DNA from: an uncultured Lachnospiraceae bacterium
Lineage (GTDB): Bacteria > Bacillota > Clostridia > Lachnospirales > Lachnospiraceae
Reading direction: 5' to 3'
DNA: 32,496 nucleotides
Assembly: GCA_910586605.1 (NCBI GenBank)
Contig: CAJUJR010000022.1
Coordinates: forward strand, 1 to 32,496
This document shows, one piece after another, positions 7,309 to 15,701 of the stretch (position 1 is the stretch's first letter; every line of letters begins with the position of its first letter). The notes beneath the pieces were generated by a model. It had not been told where the DNA came from. It saw nothing but the letters and a program-made list of their open reading frames with translations, and did no database searches. The position numbers and the translations under genes were made by a program.

Positions 7309-8991
7309 ATGCAGTTAACAGGTTCCGAGATTGTAATAGAATGCTTGAAAGAGCAAGGGGTTGATACGGTATTTGGTTATCCTGGCGGTGCAATCTTAAA
7401 TATTTATGATGAACTTTACCGTCATCAGGATGAAATCCACCATATCCTGACATCCCATGAGCAGGGCGCTGCCTATGCCGCAGACGGTTATGCACGTTCT
7501 ACAGGGAAGGTTGGCGTATGCATGGCAACAAGCGGGCCGGGGGCGACAAATCTTGTCACAGGGATTGCAACGGCGTATCTGGATTCTGTCCCGCTGGTTG
7601 CAATTACCTGTAATGTAGGGCTTCCGCTTCTTGGGAAGGATTCTTTTCAGGAGATTGACATTGCAGGGGTAACAATGCCGATTACGAAACATAGCTTTAT
7701 TGTAAAAAATGTAGAGGATTTGGCGCCGACATTGCGCCGTGCCTTTAAAATTGCAATGACAGGGCGGCCTGGTCCTGTCCTGGTAGATATTGTTAAAAAT
7801 GCCACAAGTGATGAAACAGAATATAAACGTGAAGTTCCAAAGCTAATCCCGCGTTCTACAGAAAAAATTGAAACTGACAGCGTGGAAGAGGCGCTTAAAT
7901 TGCTACAGAAAGCGAAGAAGCCAGTGATTTTTGTGGGTGGTGGGGCAGTGATTTCCGGCGCAAATAAGGAGTTATTTGATTTTGCACAGAAAGCAGACGC
8001 GCCGGTTACTGACAGCCTGATGGGAAAAGGCGCTTATCCGGGGACGGATTCTAAATATATTGGGATGCTTGGTATGCATGGCACAAAAACGGCAAATTTA
8101 AGCGTTGCAGAGTGCGACCTTTTGATTGTAATTGGCGCGCGCTTTTCAGACCGTGTCATAGGGAATGCGGCAACTTTTGCCAAAAATGCAAAAATTATCC
8201 AGATTGATGTGGACGAGGCAGAGATTAATAAAAACATAATGGTGGATATCAGCCTGATTGGTGATGTAAAATCAGTCCTTGACATTTTTAATGGAAGGCT
8301 GGAACAGCTTTACCATAAAGAGTGGATGGATAAGGTAATGGCGCGTAAGGATGCACTGCCATTAAATTATAATCAAGAAGTCCTTACAGGGCCATATATT
8401 ATTGAAAAGCTGGATGAGATTACAAATGGCGAGGCGATTGTTGTAACAGAAGTTGGGCAGCATCAGATGTGGGCAGCTCAGTACTATAAATATACAGAGC
8501 CGCGAACCTTAATTACATCGGGCGGCCTTGGCACGATGGGGTATGGCCTTGGGGCGGCAATTGGGGCTAAGTCAGCCCATCCGGAGAAAACAGTAGTTAA
8601 CATAGCAGGGGACGGATGTTTCCGTATGAATATGAATGAGATTGCAACAGCTACAAGAAATAATATCCCTGTGATTGAGATTGTATTTAATAACCATGTG
8701 CTTGGCATGGTTCGCCAGTGGCAGACGCTGTTCTATGGGAAACGTTATTCCCATACTATATTAAATGACAGCGTGGATTTTGTGAAAGTTGCTGAGGCAA
8801 TGGGGGCAAAAGGATACCGTATAACAAAGAGGGAAGAGGTTGAGCCTGTACTAAAAGAAGCGATTGCCGCAGGTGTACCGGTTTTAATTGACTGCGTAAT
8901 TGACAGTGACGATAAAGTATTTCCGATGGTACCGCCGGGAAAGAGCTTGGACGACGTATTTGATGAAAAGGATCTGAATTCAGGCAGATAA
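7309..8991 (+). CDS. ilvB: Acetolactate synthase, catalytic (large) subunit
   Basis: ThDP-dependent enzyme that makes 2-acetolactate or 2-aceto-2-hydroxybutyrate, the first shared step of branched-chain amino acid synthesis. Start is the ATG at 7309 behind GGAGGAG (7299-7305); an upstream extension in frame lacks a ribosome site. Length is 560 aa. Features: N-terminal ThDP pyrimidine domain with catalytic E51 in SHEQGAAYAADGYAR, a central FAD/Rossmann-like domain, and the ThDP-binding GDG (434-436) through NN motif in the C-terminal domain. The DSVPLVAITCNVG and SFQEIDIAGVTMPITKH segments mark the biosynthetic AHAS type. No regulatory small subunit gene (ilvN) follows; serC is next. Confidence 0.95.
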   Translation: MQLTGSEIVIECLKEQGVDTVFGYPGGAILNIYDELYRHQDEIHHILTSHEQGAAYAADGYARSTGKVGVCMATSGPGATNLVTGIATAYLDSVPLVAITCNVGLPLLGKDSFQEIDIAGVTMPITKHSFIVKNVEDLAPTLRRAFKIAMTGRPGPVLVDIVKNATSDETEYKREVPKLIPRSTEKIETDSVEEALKLLQKAKKPVIFVGGGAVISGANKELFDFAQKADAPVTDSLMGKGAYPGTDSKYIGMLGMHGTKTANLSVAECDLLIVIGARFSDRVIGNAATFAKNAKIIQIDVDEAEINKNIMVDISLIGDVKSVLDIFNGRLEQLYHKEWMDKVMARKDALPLNYNQEVLTGPYIIEKLDEITNGEAIVVTEVGQHQMWAAQYYKYTEPRTLITSGGLGTMGYGLGAAIGAKSAHPEKTVVNIAGDGCFRMNMNEIATATRNNIPVIEIVFNNHVLGMVRQWQTLFYGKRYSHTILNDSVDFVKVAEAMGAKGYRITKREEVEPVLKEAIAAGVPVLIDCVIDSDDKVFPMVPPGKSLDDVFDEKDLNSGR

Positions 8992-9081
8992 GGTACAGTA
9001 GTTATAAATAAGCGTTTGCTGCCATTTATGGCAGATGCTTTTGTGGCGGCAGGCGGTTTTCTATTAGAAGGAGGCAAATAT

Positions 9082-10164
9082 ATGAGCAGAGTGTATAATT
9101 TTTCAGCCGGTCCGGCGGTATTACCGGAAGAGGTTTTAAAGGAAGCAGCAGAAGAGATGTTAGATTACCAAGGATCAGGAATGTCTGTTATGGAGATGAG
9201 CCACCGTTCTAAGGTTTATGATAACATAATTAAAACTGCAGAAAAAGATTTAAGGGAACTGATGGGCATCCCAGATAATTACAAAGTGCTGTTTTTGCAG
9301 GGAGGCGCTTCACAGCAGTTTGCTATGATTCCAATGAACCTTATGAAGAATAAGGTTGCAGATTATATTGTAACCGGGCAGTGGGCAAAGAAAGCCTTCC
9401 AGGAGGCTTCCAAATATGGAAAGGCCAATAAGATTGCTTCTTCTGAAGATAAGACATTTTCTTATATTCCGGATTGTTCTGATTTGCCAATTTCTGATGA
9501 CGCAGATTATGTATATATTTGTGAAAATAATACTATCTATGGTACAAAGTTTAAGGAACTGCCAAATACAAAAGGAAAAACATTGGTGGCAGACGTATCT
9601 TCCTGTTTTCTTTCTGAACCAGTTGATGTGGAAAAGTATGGCATTATTTATGGCGGTGTCCAGAAAAACATCGGCCCGGCTGGTGTTGTAATTGTAATTA
9701 TCCGTGAAGACCTGGTGACAGAGGATGTGCTGCCAGGGACGCCGACGATGCTTCAGTATAAAACGCATGTGGATGCAGAATCTCTTTATAACACGCCTCC
9801 AGCATATGGTATTTATATTTGTGGCAAAGTATTTAAGTGGATTAAGGATATGGGCGGCCTGGAAGTGATGAAGCAGAAAAATGAAGAGAAAGCTAAGATT
9901 TTATATGATTTCCTAGATGCTAGCAAGCTCTTTAAAGGGACTGTTGTCCCGAAAGATCGTTCTTTAATGAATGTCCCATTTGTAACAGGAAATGAGGAAT
10001 TGGATGCGAAATTTGTAAAAGAAGCAACAGAAGCAGGATTTGTGAATCTGAAAGGCCATCGTACAGTTGGCGGTATGCGGGCAAGTATTTATAATGCTAT
10101 GCCAAAAGAAGGGGTAGAGAAGTTAGTAGAATTTATGAAAAAGTTTGAGGAGGAAAATGCATAA
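9082..10164 (+). CDS. serC: Phosphoserine aminotransferase
   Basis: PLP enzyme of serine synthesis that converts 3-phosphohydroxypyruvate and glutamate to phosphoserine and 2-oxoglutarate. The ATG at 9082 is preceded by GGAGGC; the product is then 360 aa, the standard SerC size. It opens with the diagnostic VYNFSAGPAVLPEEVL, has GMSVMEMSHRS near residue 33-43, and GGVQKNIGPAG contains the PLP lysine K195. Its stop overlaps the serA start (TAATG), showing translational coupling. In the 90-nt gap after ilvB a small hairpin, TGCCAT-TT-ATGGCA (about 9019-9032), may tune readthrough from the ilv genes. Confidence 0.95.
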   Translation: MSRVYNFSAGPAVLPEEVLKEAAEEMLDYQGSGMSVMEMSHRSKVYDNIIKTAEKDLRELMGIPDNYKVLFLQGGASQQFAMIPMNLMKNKVADYIVTGQWAKKAFQEASKYGKANKIASSEDKTFSYIPDCSDLPISDDADYVYICENNTIYGTKFKELPNTKGKTLVADVSSCFLSEPVDVEKYGIIYGGVQKNIGPAGVVIVIIREDLVTEDVLPGTPTMLQYKTHVDAESLYNTPPAYGIYICGKVFKWIKDMGGLEVMKQKNEEKAKILYDFLDASKLFKGTVVPKDRSLMNVPFVTGNEELDAKFVKEATEAGFVNLKGHRTVGGMRASIYNAMPKEGVEKLVEFMKKFEEENA

Positions 10165-11327
10165 TGTTTCAGTATACATGCTTAAACCCAGTTGCCCAGG
10201 TAGGGCTTGACGTATTCGGCGAAGGATATACAAAGACAGATGATGTGAATGAAGCAGAGGCGATTCTAGTGCGTAGTGCATCTATGCATGATATGGAGTT
10301 TTCTGATAAACTTGTTGCAGTAGCAAGGGCAGGTGCAGGCGTTAATAATATCCCGCTTGAGAAGTGTGCAGAGAAAGGCATTGTAGTTTTTAATACACCA
10401 GGGGCTAACGCAAATGGTGTAAAGGAAATGGTAATTTGCGGTATGCTGCTTGCAGCAAGGGATATTGATGGAGGCATTAACTGGGTAAAGGAAAATGCTT
10501 CTGATGAAAATATCAGTAAATCCATGGAAAAAGCAAAGAAGAATTTTGCCGGGACAGAGCTGAAAGGCAAAAAACTTGGCGTTATTGGGCTTGGGGCAAT
10601 CGGCGTGCTGGTTGCAAATGTGGCGAACCGTTTAGGGATGGATGTATATGGAGTTGACCCATATCTTTCTGTAAAAAATGCTCTGAATATTAACCGTGAT
10701 GTAACAGTATTAAAATCATATGATGAGTTGTATGAACAGTGCGATTATATTACAATCCATGTCCCATTCCTGGAAGATACAAAGGGAATGATTAATGAAG
10801 AAGCTTTTTCCAAAATGAAAGATGGAGTAGTTATTTTAAATTATGCCAGGGATCTTCTGGTAAATGATGAGGATATGAAGGCAGCCCTGGAGTCTGGGAA
10901 GGTTGCAAAATATGTGACAGACTTCCCGAACCCGGCTGTTGTAAAAATGCCAAATGTAATTGCGACGCCTCACCTTGGCGCTTCTACAGAGGAGTCAGAG
11001 GACAACTGCGCGGTAATGGCGGCAGATGAACTCAAGAAATATCTGGAAAATGGCAATATTACCAATTCTGTTAATTATCCGAACTGTGACGCCGGGGAGT
11101 GTTTTACGGCTGGCAGGATTACGGTTGCACATAGGAATATTCCAAAAATGCTGCACCAGCTTACAAATGTAATCTCAGCAGAGGGAATTAATATTGACAA
11201 TATGACAAATAAAAGCCGTAAGGAGTACGCTTATTGTGTATTTGACATTGATTCTGAATCTTCCGAAGAACTTGCAGATAAGCTTCGGGAAATTGATGGC
11301 GTATTAAAGGTACGTGTTGTAAAGTAA
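10164..11327 (+). CDS. serA: D-3-phosphoglycerate dehydrogenase, short ACT type
   Basis: Oxidises 3-phosphoglycerate to 3-phosphohydroxypyruvate, the first step of serine synthesis. 387 aa: split N-terminal substrate domain (ARAGAGVNNIPLE, 54-66), Rossmann NAD domain (GLGAIG 142-147, acidic D165 at the end of the second strand), and a C-terminal ACT domain (from about 315, ISAEGINIDNM) that usually binds serine for feedback inhibition. Catalytic R229 (NYARD) and H270 (TPHLGAST) are present, but the stretch where the D-2-hydroxyacid dehydrogenase glutamate normally lies reads VTDFPNPAVVKMPN with no Glu. The ATG overlaps the serC stop by one base, with GAGGAGG inside serC as its ribosome site. 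Confidence 0.92.
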   Translation: MFQYTCLNPVAQVGLDVFGEGYTKTDDVNEAEAILVRSASMHDMEFSDKLVAVARAGAGVNNIPLEKCAEKGIVVFNTPGANANGVKEMVICGMLLAARDIDGGINWVKENASDENISKSMEKAKKNFAGTELKGKKLGVIGLGAIGVLVANVANRLGMDVYGVDPYLSVKNALNINRDVTVLKSYDELYEQCDYITIHVPFLEDTKGMINEEAFSKMKDGVVILNYARDLLVNDEDMKAALESGKVAKYVTDFPNPAVVKMPNVIATPHLGASTEESEDNCAVMAADELKKYLENGNITNSVNYPNCDAGECFTAGRITVAHRNIPKMLHQLTNVISAEGINIDNMTNKSRKEYAYCVFDIDSESSEELADKLREIDGVLKVRVVK

Positions 11328-11402
11328 GGGGCGTGGCTTTAGGCAATTCTCGCTCATGTTTTTAGATGATTTTGGATTGTATGGATAAAGTTTATAAAAG
11401 GG

Positions 11403-11434
11403 AAGGGGCACCAGCGCAGGCGGTGCCCTTTTTT
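11403..11434 (+). terminator. Rho-independent terminator after serA
   Basis: A stem of GGGCACC (11406-11412) and GGTGCCC (11422-11428), extendable by weaker pairs on the outside, encloses loop AGCGCAGGC and is followed by TTTTTT. It ends the leuB-ilvD-ilvB-serC-serA unit. The GCGCAGGC loop recurs at 23185 and 25760. Confidence 0.88.
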
Positions 11435-11498
11435 CAAAGGGCTGAAAAGCATTTACAGTCCCTTAGATAGGGAATTTGCGATAAGGAGGGGATGGCTG

Positions 11499-12821
11499 TT
11501 GGATTATAAAGAAGCGTTAAGGTATATACAGAATATACAAGAGCGTCTGGGAAGCGATTATTCACTGAGGGAGGTGACAGAACTTTCCAGGCGCTTAGGG
11601 AGGCCAGAGCGGAACCTTAAAATTATCCATATTGCGGGGACAAATGGGAAAGGCTCTGTAGGTAACTATATTAGCAATATGCTTGCGCAGGCGGGATATA
11701 CAGTTGGCCGTTATGTTTCCCCAACATTATTTGATTACAGGGAACGGGTGCAAAAGGTAACAATGGTTTCTGGCAGGGCAGAAAGCGAGTGGATGGCGCA
11801 GGAGGAAATGGCAGGGGCGCTCACCATATTAAAAGAGGTTTGTGAAAAAATGTGCCAGGATGGTTTTATGCAGCCAACTGCATTTGAAATGGAAACAATA
11901 ATGGCATTTTGGCTTTTTAACAGATGGAAGGTGGATGTAGCAGTTGTTGAGACTGGCCTTGGCGGGAGGCTGGATGCGACCAATATTATAGAACATCCGC
12001 TTTTATGCGTATTTACATCTATTAGCAGGGACCACATGCAATTTCTGGGAAATACAATAGAAGAGATTGCAGCAGAGAAATATGGTATTATACAAGAAGG
12101 TACAACAGTTGTTTCTTGCTTTCAGGAGGAATGCCATCTTTTATTAGAAGAGCGCTGTAAAGAAAAAAAAGCGGCGCTTTCGTATGCTTGCCTGCACAGT
12201 GGGAAATATGGGGACATCCAAGAAGCGGAACCTTCTGTTGCATCTAGTGTTCGTAAAAGCAGCTTTCAGGGAAGTTATCAGAAGGAAAATGCAGCATTAG
12301 CAGAAAAAGCAGTTTTACAGTTACAGGAGATGGGAGAATTTTTTGTTTCTGGCATACAGAGAAAGGAGGCGCTACAGTATAGCAGATGGCGCGGGCGTTT
12401 CGACATTGTTTCGGAGCAGCCGTTTGTGCTGGCAGATGGCGCGCACAATGAAGATGCAGCAAAGAAATTGTGCCTTTCTTTAAAAGCTTGTTTCCCAGGT
12501 GAAAAGTTTCGGTTTATCCTTGGCGTTTTTCGGGATAAAGAGTATGAAAAAATGATCGTCCATCTGCTGCCGTTTGCGGAACAGATTTATACAGTCCCAA
12601 CAGCCGGGAAGCGGGGACTTTCTGCAAAAGAGTTATGGGAAAGCGTACAGGAGACAGAAAAGATCCGGTTTGGGATGATAGAAAGCTATCGTGGGGCTGT
12701 CTGCTGCAGTTCTATAAAAGACGCTCTGGATGCCTGCATTGCTGGATCTGCTGCTGTAAAGACAGTTGTTTGTGGCTCCCTGTCTATTATAAAGGAAGTG
12801 TACTGTTATTTTAGCTTATAA
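11499..12821 (+). CDS. folC: Bifunctional folylpolyglutamate/dihydrofolate synthase
   Basis: Mur-ligase-family enzyme that adds glutamate to dihydropteroate and to folates using ATP. The start is TTG (11499), eight bases after AAGGAGGGG; an ATG at 11492 is in another frame and stops at once. 440 aa. Marks: the P-loop HIAGTNGKGSVGNYI (G47-S53), the FDYRERVQKVT substrate loop, VETGLGGRLDATNI, SRDHMQFLGNTIEEIAAEKYGI (metal-binding His and the FolC signature), and DGAHNEDAA in the C-terminal domain. folP follows after 15 bases, giving a two-gene folate operon. About 170 bases from serA contain the terminator; a repeat remnant CAGTCCCTTAG lies at 11457-11467. Confidence 0.93.
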   Translation: MDYKEALRYIQNIQERLGSDYSLREVTELSRRLGRPERNLKIIHIAGTNGKGSVGNYISNMLAQAGYTVGRYVSPTLFDYRERVQKVTMVSGRAESEWMAQEEMAGALTILKEVCEKMCQDGFMQPTAFEMETIMAFWLFNRWKVDVAVVETGLGGRLDATNIIEHPLLCVFTSISRDHMQFLGNTIEEIAAEKYGIIQEGTTVVSCFQEECHLLLEERCKEKKAALSYACLHSGKYGDIQEAEPSVASSVRKSSFQGSYQKENAALAEKAVLQLQEMGEFFVSGIQRKEALQYSRWRGRFDIVSEQPFVLADGAHNEDAAKKLCLSLKACFPGEKFRFILGVFRDKEYEKMIVHLLPFAEQIYTVPTAGKRGLSAKELWESVQETEKIRFGMIESYRGAVCCSSIKDALDACIAGSAAVKTVVCGSLSIIKEVYCYFSL

Positions 12822-12836
12822 GAAAGGAAAGCAGAG

Positions 12837-13691
12837 ATGAAAATAGGTATAAAAGAATTTGAGTTTGAGAAAAGGCACACATATGTAATGGGGATTTTAA
12901 ATGTTACGCCGGACTCTTTTTCTGATGGAGGAAAGTTTAACCGTATGGATGCTGCTTTGTACCATACAGAAGAAATGGTGCTCCAAGGTGCGGATATTAT
13001 TGATATTGGTGGAGAGTCGACTAGGCCGGGATACCAAAAGATTTCTGTAGAAGAAGAAACAGAACGTGTTATATCTATAATGGAAGCAGTCAAAAAACGT
13101 TTTGATGTCCCAATATCGGTAGATACATATAAAGCCCCTGTTATGGATGCCGCCCTTTTGGCTGGCGGCGATATGGCAAATGATATCTGGGGGTTTCGGT
13201 ATGACAGCCTTTTTGCCAAAGAAGGGGAAGCCTCCGTATGGGGGTGTGGGACAATGGCAGAAGTTATTGCAAAGCATCAGGTTCCGGTCTGTGTGATGCA
13301 CAATAGGAAGGAAGCGGCGTATCAGAATCTGTTGGAAGAAATTCTGTCTGATTTGGAAGGAAGCATACAGATTGGGAAAGCTGCAGGGATTTCAGAAGAT
13401 AGGATGATTTTGGACCCGGGAATTGGATTTGGCAAGACATACCAGGATAACCTGAAAGTCCTTGCAAGCCTTGGCCGTTTCCATAGGCTGAACCTGCCGC
13501 TTTTGTTAGCAGCTTCCCGTAAGTCAGTGATTGGTTTGACACTGGATCTTCCGGTAAAAGAGAGGGAAGAAGGGACTTTGGTGACAACTGTACTGGCAGT
13601 ACAAAATGGCTGGAATATGGTGCGTGTCCATGATGTAGAAAAAAGTGTGCGCGCAATAAAAATGGCAGAAAAAATATTTTCTGCCATATAG
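12837..13691 (+). CDS. folP: Dihydropteroate synthase
   Basis: Condenses p-aminobenzoate with hydroxymethyl-dihydropterin pyrophosphate; the sulfonamide target. 284 aa, TIM barrel. Signatures: MGILNVTPDSFSDGG (18-32), DIIDIGGESTRPGY (about 55-68), VDTYKAPV, DPGIGFGKTYQDN (pterin pocket), the SRKS loop and VRVHDV at the last strand. AGAAAGGAAAG precedes the ATG. It directly follows folC. The other folate genes (folE, folB, folK) are not nearby. The last codons lie within a perfect hairpin (13662-13687). Confidence 0.95.
   Translation: MKIGIKEFEFEKRHTYVMGILNVTPDSFSDGGKFNRMDAALYHTEEMVLQGADIIDIGGESTRPGYQKISVEEETERVISIMEAVKKRFDVPISVDTYKAPVMDAALLAGGDMANDIWGFRYDSLFAKEGEASVWGCGTMAEVIAKHQVPVCVMHNRKEAAYQNLLEEILSDLEGSIQIGKAAGISEDRMILDPGIGFGKTYQDNLKVLASLGRFHRLNLPLLLAASRKSVIGLTLDLPVKEREEGTLVTTVLAVQNGWNMVRVHDVEKSVRAIKMAEKIFSAI
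13662..13687. terminator. Hairpin overlapping the 3' end of folP
   Basis: ATGGCAGAAAA (13662-13672) and TTTTCTGCCAT (13677-13687) form a perfect 11-bp stem with a 4-nt loop, just before the folP stop and between convergent genes. No T run follows on the plus strand, so it may stabilise the mRNA end or act as a weak bidirectional terminator. Confidence 0.5.
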
Positions 13692-13692
13692 G

Positions 13693-13986
13693 TTAATTCT
13701 CTAGCTTTTCAAAACGATGCCATACTTTATCTTCACCACATACATGTTTTGTGCCGTCGCTGTCAAGAACTATGTAGTCATTTACATTGATAAATGTCTT
13801 TCCGCGGCGGTGCGATATATATGGGCACATTATCCGGCCGTCAGGGAAAGTAACTTTTAAAATATGCTCAACAATAATCCATCCTTTGGTAACAACATCA
13901 GAAAAAAGCTCAAACCCGTCTTCCAGGTTTTTGTCCGTTTCATATTTTACAACTTCGCATTCCAGGGCAGTACGTCTACATTTCAT
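13693..13986 (-). CDS. Small hypothetical protein, PGDYG-like
   Basis: A 97-residue soluble protein converging on folP, with its stop 2 bp past the folP stop. Cys/His residues are frequent (MKCRRTALECEVVKYE, CPYISHRRGK, KHVCGEDKVWHRFE). The C-terminal GKTFINVNDYIVLDSDG followed by a charged D...W..FE resembles the short PGDYG domain of phage-like and bacterial proteins (NDYIV...DG...F), but I am not certain. Function unknown. The ATG at 13986 has TGAGG five to six bases upstream within CGCAGAAATGAGG, a start-site context also found at 16340 (-), and with small changes at 20373 and 25194. A strongly structured segment (14016-14098) lies in its presumed leader. Confidence 0.7.
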   Translation of the reverse strand: MKCRRTALECEVVKYETDKNLEDGFELFSDVVTKGWIIVEHILKVTFPDGRIMCPYISHRRGKTFINVNDYIVLDSDGTKHVCGEDKVWHRFEKLEN

Positions 13987-14015
13987 AATTTAACCTCATT
14001 TCTGCGCTGCATATT

Positions 14016-14098
14016 TATATCGTGCATTACTATTCCTGTGCTTGTAAATAGTAATATTATTAAGAGGTTTGTGCCGCAGTGCTGGCACAAACGATATA
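14016..14098 (-). ncRNA. Candidate structured leader RNA (three-way junction)
   Basis: Read on the minus strand, TATATCGT and ACGATATA close an 83-nt segment holding two perfect hairpins: GTTTGTGCC-8 nt-GGCACAAAC (14067-14092) and ATTACTATT-12 nt-AATAGTAAT (14026-14055). The first stem shares two bases with the closing helix. It ends about 30 nt before the ATG of the 97-aa gene. The layout is that of a cis-regulatory RNA, but no known riboswitch class is recognised. The remaining bases to 14161 show nothing clear. Confidence 0.4.
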
Positions 14099-14161
14099 TA
14101 GATAGTTTATAAGAATTTTGTCCGATAGTCAATGTTTTTTGCGTGATTTCTAGGATAACCG

Positions 14162-14185
14162 CATAAAAAGTAAATGCTGCTGCCC
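14162..14185 (-). repeat. Dispersed motif downstream of the methyltransferase gene
   Basis: On the minus strand, GGGCAGCAGCATTTAC then TTTTTATG begins 14 bases after the stop of the gene at 14200. Near-identical copies lie at 112-135 (-) and 22038-22059 (+), also downstream of stop codons. Confidence 0.5.
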
Positions 14186-14199
14186 GGGAAACAGGCGTT

Positions 14200-15681
14200 T
14201 TAATTGGCCGGTTTCGTATTAAGTAAGCGGAGCCCTTTCGGGTAGTGGTTTTTCAAAATACCATTTTGCGCTTTGCCCCATCCAAGAGAAATACCCTGAT
14301 AGCACACAAGTGTCCAGGAATGGAAGGCAGCGCTGCAGGGAATCGTTTCCCCATGCAAATATCGGACGGCAGTTTCATAGCTGCAATCTGTGCATTGCGT
14401 GCAATTTTTTTTGGAAAGCGCCATTGCAAGGGCGTGGGAAGGTTCAAAACGGTTTTTCTTACGGGTGCCAAGATGGAGGCCAGCGCGCATCGTCTTCAGC
14501 CCCTCCAAGGAAGGTGTTACTTTAGGGATTAGGTAAAGTTCCTCTCCAAAATATTGGAATGTGTTATGACCGCTTAGGAATTTAACAGCCGAATAGCCTT
14601 CTTCTGTATCAGAAGGCAGGATAATAAATTGCTTTACAAAATCCAGATAGCCGGATATTTCGGGCTGTCTGTTTTTTTTATGTGAAGCGTTTTGCCCTGT
14701 CCTTTTTCTGTTGTTTTGCTGTTTGCCATAAGGGGATTCCTGGCTAGGCGGCAAGATCGTTCCAGCCTTTTTAAGCCTTGCAGCAAAATGGCCTTCCCCT
14801 TTGAGCTTATGTGGCCAAAGACGGAGGGTTTTGGCAATTTCGCTGGATTTTGTATCGGTAAACTGTGGCATTCCGCTTTCCAGCCCACAGTTTACTGGCA
14901 GGAAATCTTTCCAGTCTTCTAAAATATAATCCGGGTGCGCAGAAAGGAACCATGTGATTATCTGTTCATCTTCTTCTGGGGCAAAAGTACAAGTAGAATA
15001 AATAATAAAGCCACCAGGGGACAGCATTTGGTCGGCGCATTCTAAAATCATCTGTTGGCGTTCCCTGCAAATTGCTACTTGTTTTAAGGACCACTCCTTT
15101 TTAGCATTCTCATCTTTTCGGAACATCCCTTCTCCGGAACATGGGGCGTCAACAATGATTTTGTGGAAGAAAAGCGGAAACCGCCGTGCCATTTTATCGG
15201 GTGGTTCATTGCATACAATACAGTTTACGGCTCCAAAACGTTCTATATTCTGTGAAAGTATTTTAGCCCTGGAAGGGGAGATTTCATTAGAAACAAGAAG
15301 CCCCTTTCCCATAAGGCGCCCGGCAATTTGTGTTGATTTGCCGCCAGGGGCAGCACAGAGGTCGCATATGATATCTCCAGGCTCTGGAGCCGCTAAGCTG
15401 GCTACAGACATTGCGCTTGGCTCCTGGATATAATATGCCCCGCCTTCATGGAGCGGATGTTTCCCAGGGCGCTCTTTTGCCTCAGCATAATAGCCCTCCC
15501 TTGCCCAGGCAACAGGGGCCAGGGTGAAGGGAAGGTTTTTAGCGGAAAGAGGAGCGTTGAATTTCAAGGGGTTTATCCGTAAGCCATATGCTGGGGGCTG
15601 ATTTTGGCTTTCAAAGAAGCTGTCAGCCTCTTCTCCAAGCATCTGATATATCCGGTCGGTAAAATCTTTTGGGAAATCCAT
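14200..15681 (-). CDS. RsmF/RsmB-family rRNA (cytosine-5) methyltransferase
   Basis: A 493-aa SAM-dependent RNA m5C methyltransferase of the NOL1/NOP2/Sun family, RsmF-like layout. Residues 1-90 are the N-terminal RNA-binding part (YGLRINPLK at 32-40); the Rossmann core has CDLCAAPGGKSTQIAGRL (SAM site, 106-123), NEISPSRAK, and the two family cysteines C181 in DAPCSGEGMF (catalytic motif IV) and C231 in YSTCTFAPEEDE (motif VI). The last about 150 residues are the RsmF/PUA-like C-terminal region preceded by a Lys/Arg/Gln-rich linker (about 320-340). Target is probably 16S or 23S rRNA; the exact base cannot be read from sequence. It follows the DUF4867 gene by 20 bases on the same strand. Confidence 0.88.
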   Translation of the reverse strand: MDFPKDFTDRIYQMLGEEADSFFESQNQPPAYGLRINPLKFNAPLSAKNLPFTLAPVAWAREGYYAEAKERPGKHPLHEGGAYYIQEPSAMSVASLAAPEPGDIICDLCAAPGGKSTQIAGRLMGKGLLVSNEISPSRAKILSQNIERFGAVNCIVCNEPPDKMARRFPLFFHKIIVDAPCSGEGMFRKDENAKKEWSLKQVAICRERQQMILECADQMLSPGGFIIYSTCTFAPEEDEQIITWFLSAHPDYILEDWKDFLPVNCGLESGMPQFTDTKSSEIAKTLRLWPHKLKGEGHFAARLKKAGTILPPSQESPYGKQQNNRKRTGQNASHKKNRQPEISGYLDFVKQFIILPSDTEEGYSAVKFLSGHNTFQYFGEELYLIPKVTPSLEGLKTMRAGLHLGTRKKNRFEPSHALAMALSKKNCTQCTDCSYETAVRYLHGETIPCSAAFHSWTLVCYQGISLGWGKAQNGILKNHYPKGLRLLNTKPAN

Positions 15682-15701
15682 TGGTAATCGCTGCCTTCCT
15701 G

